Positions 50,161-58,562 of a stretch of DNA of 60,000 bases are shown here, piece after piece. Both the position numbers and the translations under genes were made by a program. The notes beneath the pieces are model-generated. The model saw only the letters and a list, made by a program, of their open reading frames with translations. It was not told the origin of the DNA and did no database searches. Positions within the stretch are counted from its first letter, which is position 1, and each line of letters begins with the position of its first letter. Location of the stretch: the NCBI RefSeq assembly GCF_964355755.1, contig NC_092680.1, positions 17,401,001-17,461,000 of the forward strand, read 5' to 3'. The stretch is from Antedon mediterranea (Eukaryota > Echinodermata > Crinoidea > Comatulida > Antedonidae).

Positions 50161-50954
50161 GTCTAATTGCAAGTTAAATTCAACCAATCAAATTTCATTT
50201 TTTCTATGTTGTTTAAATGACAATAAATACTATAATTGTATATCGTATCGTAAATAATGAGTTCTTATTCTCCTTCTACAGTGATTCAGTAGAATGTCAG
50301 TTCAAGGAATCTGTGTCAGATTATGAATGTGAAGATTCATTGGCAGTAAGATTAGATAACACATTACGTATACAAAACTCTTCCAATCAACGGAATATAA
50401 AACACCCTCAAGTTGGCAGTGAATTCAAGAGTGGGCATAATTTAATGGCAGAGTCTTTTGGTGAAATTAGCGAGTATCCGTCACTTCATTTAGACTCATC
50501 AAAAATTAAACTAGAAGATTTAAAAAGCTGCATGGCTGAACTTTTACGTCCGGTTACCTCAGGATTAGGTCAAAGGTCAAATAGAAACTCTTTTGAGCAA
50601 AATGCTTATTTATCTCAGGATGAGATGCATGGATCAGGTATACAATACATGCCAAACGGTAGTGAGTTGTTGGTGTCATCAAGCCCTGGTGTGATTGAAC
50701 ACTGTGGTGACCAGGATGTAAATGATGCTACTTATTCAACAACAGAACAATTGTATGTGCATTCCATTAGAGAGCCTTATGAAAATATGAATCTAGAAAT
50801 TCAACCGAACCAGTATAGTATATGTGAATATAATCCTAATTTAGAAGCTATAAATTCTTCTACAATTTCCTACTCAAGTCAAGAGGATCTGATGTCTATA
50901 TATGGAAATAGTGTAAAAGATGAACACTCATCAGGAAGAAATGAAAGTTCATAG
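13516..50954 (+). CDS. EPB41L4A: band 4.1-like protein 4A (NBL4), FERM protein, complete 20-exon gene
   Basis: Membrane-cortex adaptor of the protein 4.1 superfamily. Exons: 13516-13599, 24291-24395, 26508-26550, 27221-27397, 29420-29540, 38535-38711, 39126-39189, 39534-39703, 39908-40123, 41037-41108, 41701-41868, 42213-42281, 44010-44090, 44509-44625, 46336-46389, 47655-47765, 47854-47979, 48341-48662, 49339-49544, 50282-50954. All phases join to about 1051 aa (human EPB41L4A about 686). The FERM domain is residues 10-310: F1 with [16 protein letters not shown]2 with [17 protein letters not shown] and SELGDYD; F3 with [21 protein letters not shown] and CKHLWKC. That wording is specific to 4A among 4.1 proteins. 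A basic RS-rich linker follows ([10 protein letters not shown]), then the conserved MVDSQAQWE and [10 protein letters not shown] blocks. The tail after residue 610 has no counterpart I recognise; it contains PPPPY (693-697) and DSGIES (817-822). Human 4A is reported to be beta-catenin responsive. Confidence 0.95.
14841..15107. repeat. tandem duplication of a ~130-bp unit
   Basis: Two adjacent near-identical units start ACAAGTTCGAGTCGTCAAAG and ACAAGTTCAAGTCCTCAAAG. They share CAGACATTCCTAATTCTG, GTTCCCTAGGTTATAGCAAA and CTCACCAAGATAAATTAC. The B-box-like GTTCGAGTC at the start hints at a tRNA-derived SINE tail, but I cannot confirm a head. Confidence 0.75.
16284..16890. mobile_element. MITE family B, long variant
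   Basis: Starts GAAGATGTATTGTCCCCC. Its right part carries the family B interior in reverse orientation (TTGGCTGGCAGCCAATGGG). The centre holds unique sequence with CpGs (GCTACGTCACACGAGATGAC). It may be a longer ancestor of the short copies or a composite. Confidence 0.55.
20690..20838 (-). mobile_element. tRNA-derived SINE family 1, copy 2
   Basis: Same unit as 5510-5665, minus strand. The A-box-like motif is the complement of 20820-20833 (TAACCACCAAGCCA) and the B-box region is the complement of GGGATTTGAACCC. The body includes AAACAAAGTCTTATTACAAG. Confidence 0.75.
21142..21316. repeat. short tandem repeat of ~30-50 bp units
   Basis: Four successive copies of GTTTAGCAACATGTACTGTA followed by GATGCGGGAC and GACTAGACTC. 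Unit length alternates because some copies carry an extra TATGCGGGAC. Intronic. Confidence 0.85.
22889..22945. repeat. perfect inverted repeat, 18-bp arms
   Basis: ACGCCTGAAGGTGGCGCA at 22889-22906 is exactly complementary to 22928-22945, with a 21-nt loop. The arms are GC-rich in AT-rich surroundings. It could be the remains of a palindromic transposon or a short hairpin RNA; nothing identifies it further. Confidence 0.8.
24396..26507 (+). other. EPB41L4A intron 2
   Basis: About 2.1 kb, AT-rich. No repeat family or ORF recognised. Confidence 0.6.
26640..26945 (+). mobile_element. 5S-rRNA-derived SINE, copy 2
   Basis: 26658-26732 closely resembles the 3' two-thirds of 5S rRNA (AAGTTAAGCAACATTGGGCC, GGATGGGAGACCATCTGGGA, GGGTGCTGTA). 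It is followed by the non-5S tail shared with 11590-11935. Lies in EPB41L4A intron 3. This resembles SINE3-class elements. Confidence 0.85.
27072..27160 (+). mobile_element. tRNA-derived SINE family 1, copy 3 (5'-truncated)
   Basis: Plus-strand fragment beginning at the B box (TCTTGGGTTCAAGTCCTGTC), then AGTGTCAGGATTTTTTCTAA and ACTCCACTCCCAAAGACTTG. It has lost the A box. Lies about 60 bp upstream of EPB41L4A exon 4. Confidence 0.75.
27415..27567. mobile_element. MITE family A copy
   Basis: Ends AAAGCTCTGTCTAAACTATT and TTTGATAGTGTAGACAGAGC; core GATATGACATCATCATGTAC. Starts only 18 bp after the donor of EPB41L4A exon 4. Confidence 0.85.
28620..29040 (-). mobile_element. LINE 3' end, 5'-truncated
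   Basis: On the minus strand it reads GGATCCCAATGGAAATAAGC, then TTTTTGGGCTATCCTGGAAA, and ends in AAATAAATTCAAATCAAATC repeats. This is the typical 3'UTR and tail style of CR1/L2-like non-LTR retrotransposons. No reverse-transcriptase sequence remains. Confidence 0.5.
30430..30500. mobile_element. MITE family A, fragment
   Basis: Short internal fragment with GACATGAGGATGTCATAACA and GGGCATATCACTACCATATT. Termini are absent. Confidence 0.6.
33540..33655 (+). mobile_element. LINE-like 3' tail
   Basis: A T-rich stretch ends in TTTGAAAAATAAATTATTAT and then (TGAT)n/(ATTG)n repeats. This is a common 3' terminus of CR1-like non-LTR elements. Only the tail is visible. Confidence 0.4.
34138..34305. 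mobile_element. MITE family A, near-intact copy
   Basis: Ends TAAAGCTCTGACTACACTAT and TGTAGACAGAGCTTTA. The core has two TATGGTAGTGATATGCCCAA units and GGGCACATCACATATTTG. Confidence 0.85.
34616..34987. mobile_element. palindromic element (MITE-like)
   Basis: The left end AGGGTATGTTCAGATCTATG mirrors the right end GGTGTGAACAGGCCCT. Inside, GGAGTTATGCTTTCGTATCG is mirrored by ATACGAAAGCATAACTCC, with internal degenerate repeats of both. No ORF. One copy in the window. Confidence 0.7.
36770..37103 (+). mobile_element. tRNA-derived SINE family 2, full-length copy
   Basis: The head GAGTGGCCATGCAGTTAAGA (A box) and GGTTCAAGACTCACTCGC (B box) resembles a Leu/Ser tRNA with a variable arm. The body follows (ACCATAGGTCCAGTGTAC, GAAACCTAGTACATCTTGAG, GAGGGAGAAGAATTTTGTTG), and the 3' end is GTGGTGCTATATAAATCAAA. 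Confidence 0.8.
37705..38003 (-). mobile_element. tRNA-derived SINE family 2, headless copy
   Basis: Minus-strand copy of the same body (complement of GATGTACTAGGTTCTTTAAA and CACTGGACCTACGGTTTATA), with the 3' end at the GCGCTCTATAAATGAAGATC side. The tRNA-like head beyond the CCATGGAGCGAGTGAGCC region is lost. Opposes the copy at 36770-37103. Confidence 0.78.
40376..40486. mobile_element. MITE family A copy, degraded
   Basis: TCTGTGTATCTATCAAACTA at the left, ATATGGTAGTGATATGCCTC in the core, CATAAAGTTTGACAT at the right. It lies directly upstream of the 39-bp minisatellite. Confidence 0.72.
40537..40970. repeat. 39-bp minisatellite, 11 units
   Basis: Eleven head-to-tail units of 39 bp (CCATCCCAACCACTCCTCCT + GCTAGGCTGTTGGTACCTG), nearly identical, with a C/T variant in two units. 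Since 39 is a multiple of 3, all units stay open in one frame on the plus strand (13-residue unit [13 protein letters not shown]) and on the minus strand ([13 protein letters not shown]). It lies in EPB41L4A intron 9, between exons ending at 40123 and starting at 41037. I treat it as intronic, with an alternative-exon possibility given in the findings. Confidence 0.95.
41915..42056. mobile_element. MITE family A copy
   Basis: Begins AAAGCTCTGTCTACACTATC and ends GGTTTGATAGTGTAGCTTC; core GACGTGATGATGTCATATCA. Starts 47 bp after an EPB41L4A exon donor. Confidence 0.85.
42282..44009 (+). other. EPB41L4A intron 12
   Basis: 1.7-kb intron with a 168-bp near-perfect palindrome (42995-43163) plus related flanking sequence to about 43310, and a fragment of the CCTCTATTAAGG repeat near 43635-43785. 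No ORF of note. Confidence 0.7.
42995..43310. mobile_element. long-palindrome element, copy 1
   Basis: The left arm ACAAATAATGAATGTTTATG ... GGTACAAATAATGGCAC folds onto the right arm GTGCCATTATTTGTACC ... CATTCATTATTTGTTTTATA. The centre is GGTTATATCAACGAGGC / GCCGAGTTGATATAACC. A one-armed relative is at 53999-54150. Confidence 0.78.
45440..46275. repeat. polypyrimidine minisatellite (CTTCCTCCATCTATCC units)
   Basis: About 830 bp built of roughly 16-17 bp units (CCTCTTCCTCCATCTATC, CCACTTCTTCCATCTACC), almost purely pyrimidine on the plus strand apart from the A of ATCTA. It gives a long but low-complexity open frame that I do not call a gene. Lies in EPB41L4A intron 14. Confidence 0.93.
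47030..47392. repeat. 32-bp tandem repeat with internal hairpin
   Basis: About ten units of 32 bp (AGGACTAAAGGTTAGTCCTG + GATTACTAGTTC). Each unit contains the inverted pair AGGACTAA / TTAGTCCT. Older, more diverged units extend upstream toward 46890. Lies in EPB41L4A intron 15. Confidence 0.93.
50137..50160. repeat. (AT)n microsatellite
   Basis: About 12 AT dinucleotides in the last EPB41L4A intron, about 120 bp upstream of the final exon. Confidence 0.95.
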
Positions 50955-50963
50955 AAGTATAAA

Positions 50964-51090
50964 GTATGAAATCCTCTGCCTCGGTGTGTGCACCTATTAC
51001 TGCCCCATCATCCCCAGCCTAACTTGTCAGTATGAAATCCTCTGCCTCAGTGTGTGCACCCATTACTGCCCCAACATCCCCAGCCTAACT
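50964..51090. repeat. direct duplication in the EPB41L4A 3'UTR
   Basis: Two copies with a 66-bp period (GTATGAAATCCTCTGCCTC ... CCCCAGCCTAACTT), differing at about three positions. They start 10 bp after the stop codon. Confidence 0.9.
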
Positions 51091-51477
51091 TAATTGATAG
51101 AATATTTTTATGAGTTAAAAAATTGAGTGTCTTGTCAGTCAATCTCTCAATCAATCAACAAATACAAACGATTTATACCGCACTTCAGGTCTGTTTTTAA
51201 TGAAAAATCACAAAGAACTGCTTTCTTCAACCTTAGTTTTATATAAAGATTGTGTTACAATTAAAATTGCTCTACGAAAACCTGGTATTTAACAATCGAG
51301 ATCAATTTAAAATCAGTTTAAAATAAGACTTAGTTTATAAGCACGATAAATTATGAAATAGTTTATCCATCGTGTAATTGGTGAGTTGCTTGCTTTTAGA
51401 TGCGAAGGAAGAAAAAAGAGGAAAACGATTTATATCATAAATGGGGCTGAGAATGACAATCCATAAAAATAAAGACT

Positions 51478-51483
51478 TTTTAA
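51478..51483 (+). terminator. candidate polyadenylation signal of EPB41L4A
   Basis: AATAAA, 524 nt after the stop codon, in AT-rich sequence. It is the first canonical hexamer I noted in the 3'UTR. Confidence 0.5.
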
Positions 51484-51788
51484 ATGTGTATATAAATTCG
51501 GAGGAATATTTATGTTGTGTACATACAGTATATAATTGCTTGCTTTTAATTTACTAAATTATATTTGTAAATTAAGAATTCTGTGTATATGGATACAAAT
51601 ACAAGGTTCTGTGTGAAATTTACCGAAATAATACATTACAATGTATGAATGTAAAATGTTATCTTTAAACTGTTCTTGTTATCAACCATATTGCTTGTAA
51701 AAATATACATAACTGCTTTAAAAAAGCATTATTCAGCATTGATTATAAAAAATAGTCTTGTCTCAAAATTGTTCTTATGTATATATGT

Positions 51789-51952
51789 TAAGTCTGTCTA
51801 CACTATCAAACTTTATGTGACAAAAAAATGTGACAAATATATGGAAGCCGGACACGATTAGGTCGTACCACTACCATATTTGATCACATCACTACCATAT
51901 TTGGGCACATTACACGTTTTTGTCAAACTTGTTTGGTAGACAGAGCTTTACA
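51789..51952. mobile_element. MITE family A copy
   Basis: Left end TAAGTCTGTCTACACTATCA, right end GTTTGGTAGACAGAGCTTTA. The core is mutated around GACACGATTAGGTCGTACCA. Confidence 0.82.
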
Positions 51953-52738
51953 AGAACCGAAATTTGCAGTAATGCAAGTGATTAAATATTGCATATCTAT
52001 TAAATCAAAACAAGATCAAAGTATGTTTCATTGTTTCCGCAGCATAACTACAACAAACTGAGATCTAATTGTTTACATTTATTTTGTTAATGTGCTTGAA
52101 ATCATGATTGTTAACGTCATGGTCATCAAAAGTAAATGTTTTAACATTAATTCATTTTAAAAAGATGATTATCTGGTTAAACTGTGATTCATTTTCACTG
52201 AACATTTTAAAAAATAAATAATCAAACAATATAACTGTGGAAATGAGGAGCATCAGAACTTGCCTCTTTCCGTGCTGATGGACACAGCACCTAACATCAA
52301 GTCTGGTGGCTTTTCCCGCCGCTCCTTTAGGCTGTTATATTCAAGAGAACGGAATCAATAGTTTCCGTGCGGTAACTTATTGTTTATTTAAACATTAAAA
52401 CATTAAAAAAAATCTAGTGTACAAATTACTGTGAAATACAACAGCACCACATGTTGTCCTCTGTTTTGTTTGTAAACGCCACCAAGATATGCAGCAGCAG
52501 CAGATTTTGTGTGTACGATTTGGAGATATATAATATGTAGGCCTACTAATTTCATTCAAAAAGGCATTTAAATTAGCTGTAGATCGTTTTTAGGATTTTG
52601 ATTGAACATGACGTGGAATCGTTGGAAAATACATAATTATCATCCAATGTACATATATATTTAGCCTATATATGAGTTCCAGTTGCCTGTCGAAGATTCG
52701 TATTGCTGCAGCCTGGGCTGGGCCTTGGCCTGTTGCAG

Positions 52739-53811
52739 GGGTGTCACAAAACCTAAGACCACGAAAGCTAAAACCCCCTAAGACCTAAGATCACGAAAGC
52801 TAAGACCCAACACCTAAGATTACAAATACTAAGATATACTACAGCTTAAAAACAATACTTGTTTATCCATACATAATTTTAAACACAGTAGGTTTAATTT
52901 ATTACCATAAATATAATTTAATACTACCGCAAAACATAGATAAACTCACATTATTTTCGCCCGTTGAGTAAATGTATATTTTTTCTTTACAACAAACAAA
53001 CTTGACGGGTTGTTTGTTGGTATATATTTACTCCATTGTGTTGGTTCAGAGGATGTTTTTCTTACGCACCTGCCTTTCTTGTATTTTGACTCCAAATTTG
53101 TTGACTAACTTTATCCTGAACACCACACTTTAAAATTAGGACTTATAAGTACTTTCAGAAGGAGAAACACATCATAACAAATAAATAAATCCTTTAAATT
53201 GATGATTTTACAGATGTGTTTCTTTGTATACTGTAATGTAACTCCTCGAGCTCCCCATGCTCAATGTTTTTGTTTCTATGGAGCGCCAAAAGAGCAACAA
53301 TAATAGTACAAGTATAAAAACAGAAAGAAAACGAAACAAAAAAACTTATCATGATTTTTAAATTAAAATTTATTTGCCAGTATTTATTTCTTCGTACTTT
53401 CATGATTATACTATTATCATTACAATTTTAATTTTACATTGTTCCATCCACACTGTAGATGGACTCCACAGAGTTTTCAGCCCTCTATATAATTTTTGCT
53501 CTTTTGACGTTCCATAGAAACAAAAACATTGAACATGGGGTAGGCCTACTGTACTGTAGGCTAGTCATTTTGTGTGCGAGAAAAACGTCTGTAAAATCAT
53601 CAATTTAAAAATGTATTTGTTACTTTTTATGTGATTCTTTTTCATGAAAGTGCCAATTCTAAGGTGTGGTATTCAGAATAAATGTTTGGAGTTAAAATAC
53701 AAGGCAGGTGCGAAAGATAAATATTTGTAATCTTAGGTCTGGGTCTTAGCTTTCGTGATCTTAGGTCTTAGGGGGTCTTAGCTTTCGTGGTCTTAGGTTT
53801 CGTGACACCCC
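52739..53811. mobile_element. long-inverted-repeat DNA transposon (foldback-like, no ORF)
   Basis: The termini GGGTGTCACAAAACCTAAGA and TTAGGTTTCGTGACACCC are inverted. They are flanked by a direct duplication CCTGTTGCAG (52729-52738 and 53811-53820; 8-10 bp depending on where the C run is split). Both arms extend far inward: AAGGCAGGTGCG versus CGCACCTGCCTT, GATGATTTTACAGA versus its complement, and TGTTTCTATGGAGCG versus CGTTCCATAGAAACA. No transposase is encoded. The duplication length fits hAT (8) or Mutator-like (9-10) elements. Confidence 0.8.
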
Positions 53812-53998
53812 CTGTTGCAGTGTTAGTACAGTATTAGGCCTAGGCGTTTTAGCCTTGTTAGGCCTAGGATTGGTTGGTCATTTTTTGACATAATTAACAC
53901 TACAGTAGGTGCGTTTATAAAATCCATATAAATAATAATATTTAATTATTAAAAACCAAATGTTACTGTTTTAATCAATGTGAATCTAATGTAGACAT

Positions 53999-54150
53999 AC
54001 CCATTTGATTCAAATGACAGGAATCTATTTAGATGTTATATGAAACAAATAATGAATGTTTTATATTTGTGTAATGGTACAAATAATTGCATTTGGTAAA
54101 TGATGAAAGGTTATATTGCAACTCGGCTGGCGCCTCGTTGAAATAATGTT
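53999..54150. mobile_element. long-palindrome element, one-armed copy
   Basis: AAACAAATAATGAATGTTTT, GTGTAATGGTACAAATAATT and ATGATGAAAGGTTATATTGC match the arm of the element at 42995-43310. Confidence 0.65.
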
Positions 54151-54479
54151 TATTTGGAAACTTGGACTAGGCATGCTCAAACCCTAAAGCACGTCTGGAG
54201 AAGAGAGTCTATGGCAAGTAATCTGCTGTCTGTCAACGTACTAGGCATTTATCATTGAATAAGGGTCAAATCCTTCAAAAAAAATATGCATAACCACATG
54301 AACTCCTAACTAAATACATTACAAAAATCACTGAAATGATAGAGCAGAGAAATGTTCATGTGTCCAATAAAATAATATTAAAACTTAAATTACAAGAAAA
54401 AGAAATTAACTGTTTAGTTATACAGATCTTAATCTATATAAAGATTGAACATCCCCATTTCTATCAAAATCTGCTCTAC

Positions 54480-55400
54480 TTCATTATGTAGAGAAATAAC
54501 TGTTGATCCTGAAACAATTAATATACAGTTTATTATCGATAGTTGAGTTTGACAATTCATTCCAGATATTATTATAATTCATTAATGCATGTTCAAGCTT
54601 GTCCAACTCTTCCAATCTTGTGTTTGTAAGAGCAGAACAGATAAACAGAAAGTGTGTTATAGTTTCCTGTTGATTAATGTTACAAAGTGTACAAAACCAT
54701 TATTTTCTTCAGATCATCTAAATACCAATGCTAACGTGTTCGAGCAAAGTTTAAATTTTAGGGATACTCCTTCAAAATATAACTTATCTAATAAACATTC
54801 TTCTATATGTATTGTGTCCTTAAAAATACAGTAGGACGAAATCTGAGAGATGTAGGCCTACTATAGCAACATTCTCGTTCCATTCATTATTATGAAATAT
54901 TACTTTTATTTTATCAATTAGAGGATTAACCCAAATATGTATTGTCACGATTGTTAAGTAAATGTTCTAGAAGGTCTTCAGATTCACATTTTGTAAAAAA
55001 TATTAATATATATACATTTAATAAATTTGAAGCAAAAATCATTAGGATAACCATCCATCAACAAGTTTAGTGGCATTGAGAAGTATTTTTGGCCAGCGAT
55101 ATGATTCCATTTTAAGTAAGCGACCAAAATATGTAACTCGAGAAACGTTATGCATAGTTGGCCCTATTGGTATCCAACCAAGTTACCCATAAATTACAGA
55201 TCGTAGTGTACTCATCATCATCATAGCTATCTGTAATTTCAGTTTTTCTATTTTATCTATATCTGATTTATTTATGGTACACCATACATCTGAACCATAA
55301 TTAATTGAAGGGAGGGCAATCGCCAAAATATATATTATTTTATATAAATTATTAAAATTGGCAATAACAGACTTGATATAAGCAATCAATCTATTACCTT
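54480..55400 (-). pseudogene. decayed LINE (non-LTR retrotransposon) C-terminal region
   Basis: Minus-strand fragments in several frames resemble the C-terminal part of a LINE ORF2. In order they are: ALPSINYGSDVWCTINKSD (55389-55183 frame); then, in another frame near 55170-55040, GWIPIGPTMHNVSRVTYFGR and MESYRWPKILLNATKLVDGY; then WVNPLIDKIK; and finally a zinc-knuckle-like CTLCNINQQETITHFLFIC near 54690-54630. The order is right for one element. Stops and frameshifts show it is dead. The catalytic reverse-transcriptase motifs are not present, so it is 5'-truncated. Confidence 0.75.
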
Positions 55401-56293
55401 TCTTTACAACACTTTCAAATTGTTTGTGATCATTTACATTTTTTTAAATAAATAATAAATAATGATTTTGAAAAAAATGGTAGATACTGTCAACAATTCC
55501 AGGCAATTGAAACACACACTTTTATTCCAAAGCTTAAAAATATGATCAATTTGCACTTATAAAATATAAGATAATACTACTATCAAGATATTATGTTATA
55601 TTAAAGAATAACTTTACGTATCCCTACTCGACGTGCGAGGCGCCCTTGAAATTGAGCGGCCATGGTGTGTCTTCTGATGTTCGCTGCTGCTCTAGCTAGC
55701 TAGCTGTGCTCGAAACACAGTAGTTATCCTGTGGCATCGCATATACTTATACTTTATAGGCTAGTCTAGTACTGTAGGCCTAGCCTAGTAAACTTAAAAT
55801 TAAAACAACTCTAGCTTTGCTGTGTGGAACCATTTCTTTGAATTGGTATATCTGTATTAAGAAATATCGATTGAAGTCTATTTGAATGTTTGTACGCATT
55901 GCACGCGATCCATGATGAACAAACAAAGAGGTGTTGTCGAAATGAATTATTACCTGCTGCTGCTGTGCCTAGCTAGCTAGGCCAAGGCCTATCATCATCT
56001 GACATTATGAATTGAAAGTTCGAGAGGAGCTAAGTATTGGGACCGCGGTGGTTGAAGAAGCGGACAAGAGAGGCTTTAGTCTAAGCCTAGCCTAAACAAG
56101 ACAAGATTTATTGTTTGAAAATGAGAGGCATTTGGTTTTGAAATTCAGCATCATTCTAGACTAAATAACACACCAATAATATTTTTTAAACTATAAATTA
56201 AAAGGGTTTTTACGTGAGCATATTTTAAATATAAAGTAAGTTTTTTTAATAATTTAGGGTTGAACAAAAAACCAACAATATAATTTATAAATT
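55400..56293 (+). other. spacer upstream of the zinc-finger ORF
   Basis: No coding region supported. 55620-56100 is less AT-rich, with CTAGCTAGC runs and scattered CpG, and could hold the promoter and a non-coding first exon of the zinc-finger gene. A possible acceptor (TTTTTAATAATTTAG) lies at about 56244-56258, just before the ATG. Confidence 0.4.
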
Positions 56294-57571
56294 ATGAAAT
56301 ATAAATGTGAACACTGTGGAGATAAATTTGAGTTCATTGATTTGAAGGTGCATTTAGGAATACATCTAACATGGACTGTGGAAGAGTTGAAATGTGAATA
56401 TGGGATAAAATTTAAAGAAAGTGGGAATTTGAAAAGTCATTTGATAATACACCCAGGAGAGACACCCTTTGAATGTGAACATTGTGGGAAGAAATTTAAA
56501 GGATGTGACTCTTTGAAAAGTCATTTGAGAATACACCCAGGAGAGACACCCTTTGAATGTGAACATTGTGGGAAGAAATTTAAAGGATGTGGCTCTTTGA
56601 AAAGTCATTTGATAATACACACAGGAGAGACACCATATAAATGTGAACATTGTGGGAAAAATTTTAAAAGAAGTTGCCATTTGAAAAGACATTTGACAAT
56701 ACACACAGGGGAGACACCATATGAATGTGAATATTGTGGAAAGAAATTTAAGCAAAATGGGAATTTGAAAAGTCATTTAAGAATACACACAGATACACCT
56801 TATGAATGTAAACATTGTGGAAAGAAATTTAAAGAAAGTGGCTCTTTAAAAAGTCATTTGAGAATACACACAGGAGAGACACCTTATAAATGTGAACATT
56901 GTGGGAAGAAATTTAAAGGATATGGGTTTTTGAAAAAACATTTGAGAATACACACAGGAGAGAAACCATATGAATGTGAACATTGTGGGAAGAAATTTAA
57001 TGGAAGTGGATCTTTGACCAATCATTTGAAAATACACACAAGAGAGACACCATGTGAATGTGAATGTGAACATTGTGAGAAAAAATTTAAAACAAGTGAG
57101 CATTTGAAAAGACATTTGATAACACACACAAGAGAGACACCCCATGAATGTGAACATTGTGGGAAGAAATATAAAAGAATTGAGCATTTGAAAAGACATT
57201 TGAGAAAACACACAGGAGAGACAACATATGAATGTGAAAATTGTGGGAAGAAATTTACTGAAAAAGGATCTTTGAAAAATCATTTGAGAATACACACAGG
57301 AGAAACACCTTATGAATGTGAACATTGTGGAAGAAAATTTAAAGAAAGTGGGTCCTTGAAAAAACATTTGAGAATACACACAGGAGAAACACCCTATGAA
57401 TGTGAACATTGTGGGAAGAAATTTAAAAGAAGTGATCATTTGAAAATTCATTTAAGAAAACACACAGGAGAGACACCATATGAATGTGAACATTGTGGGA
57501 AAACATTTAAACAAAGTGGGTCTTTGAAAATTCATTTGAGAATACACACAGGAGAGACACAACAATTATGA
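56294..57571 (+). CDS. C2H2 poly-zinc-finger protein, 425 aa
   Basis: An intronless ORF made almost wholly of about 15 C2H2 fingers with [15 protein letters not shown] linkers, so a probable nuclear DNA-binding protein of unknown target. Finger 1 (CEHCGDKFEF) is one residue short between the Cys and His pairs. Finger 2 (KCEYGIKF) lacks its second Cys. Finger 9's linker has an extra CECE. The remaining fingers look intact. No KRAB, BTB, BED or SCAN domain is visible; a 5' exon could add one. The stop follows a +1 frameshift at about 57556-57565: finger 16 continues downstream out of frame, so this may be a truncated allele or gene. Fingers differ mainly at the DNA-contact positions. No orthologue can be named. 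Confidence 0.8.
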   Translation: MKYKCEHCGDKFEFIDLKVHLGIHLTWTVEELKCEYGIKFKESGNLKSHLIIHPGETPFECEHCGKKFKGCDSLKSHLRIHPGETPFECEHCGKKFKGCGSLKSHLIIHTGETPYKCEHCGKNFKRSCHLKRHLTIHTGETPYECEYCGKKFKQNGNLKSHLRIHTDTPYECKHCGKKFKESGSLKSHLRIHTGETPYKCEHCGKKFKGYGFLKKHLRIHTGEKPYECEHCGKKFNGSGSLTNHLKIHTRETPCECECEHCEKKFKTSEHLKRHLITHTRETPHECEHCGKKYKRIEHLKRHLRKHTGETTYECENCGKKFTEKGSLKNHLRIHTGETPYECEHCGRKFKESGSLKKHLRIHTGETPYECEHCGKKFKRSDHLKIHLRKHTGETPYECEHCGKTFKQSGSLKIHLRIHTGETQQL

Positions 57572-58540
<969 letters not shown>

Positions 58541-58562
58541 GTTTTTAATGTTAGCTGTTATG

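Noticed and set aside
55658-55760. Coding first exon beginning ATGGTGTGTCTTCTGATG upstream of the zinc-finger ORF
   Set aside because: No domain, no clear donor with matching phase and no homology; left as possible 5' non-coding sequence.
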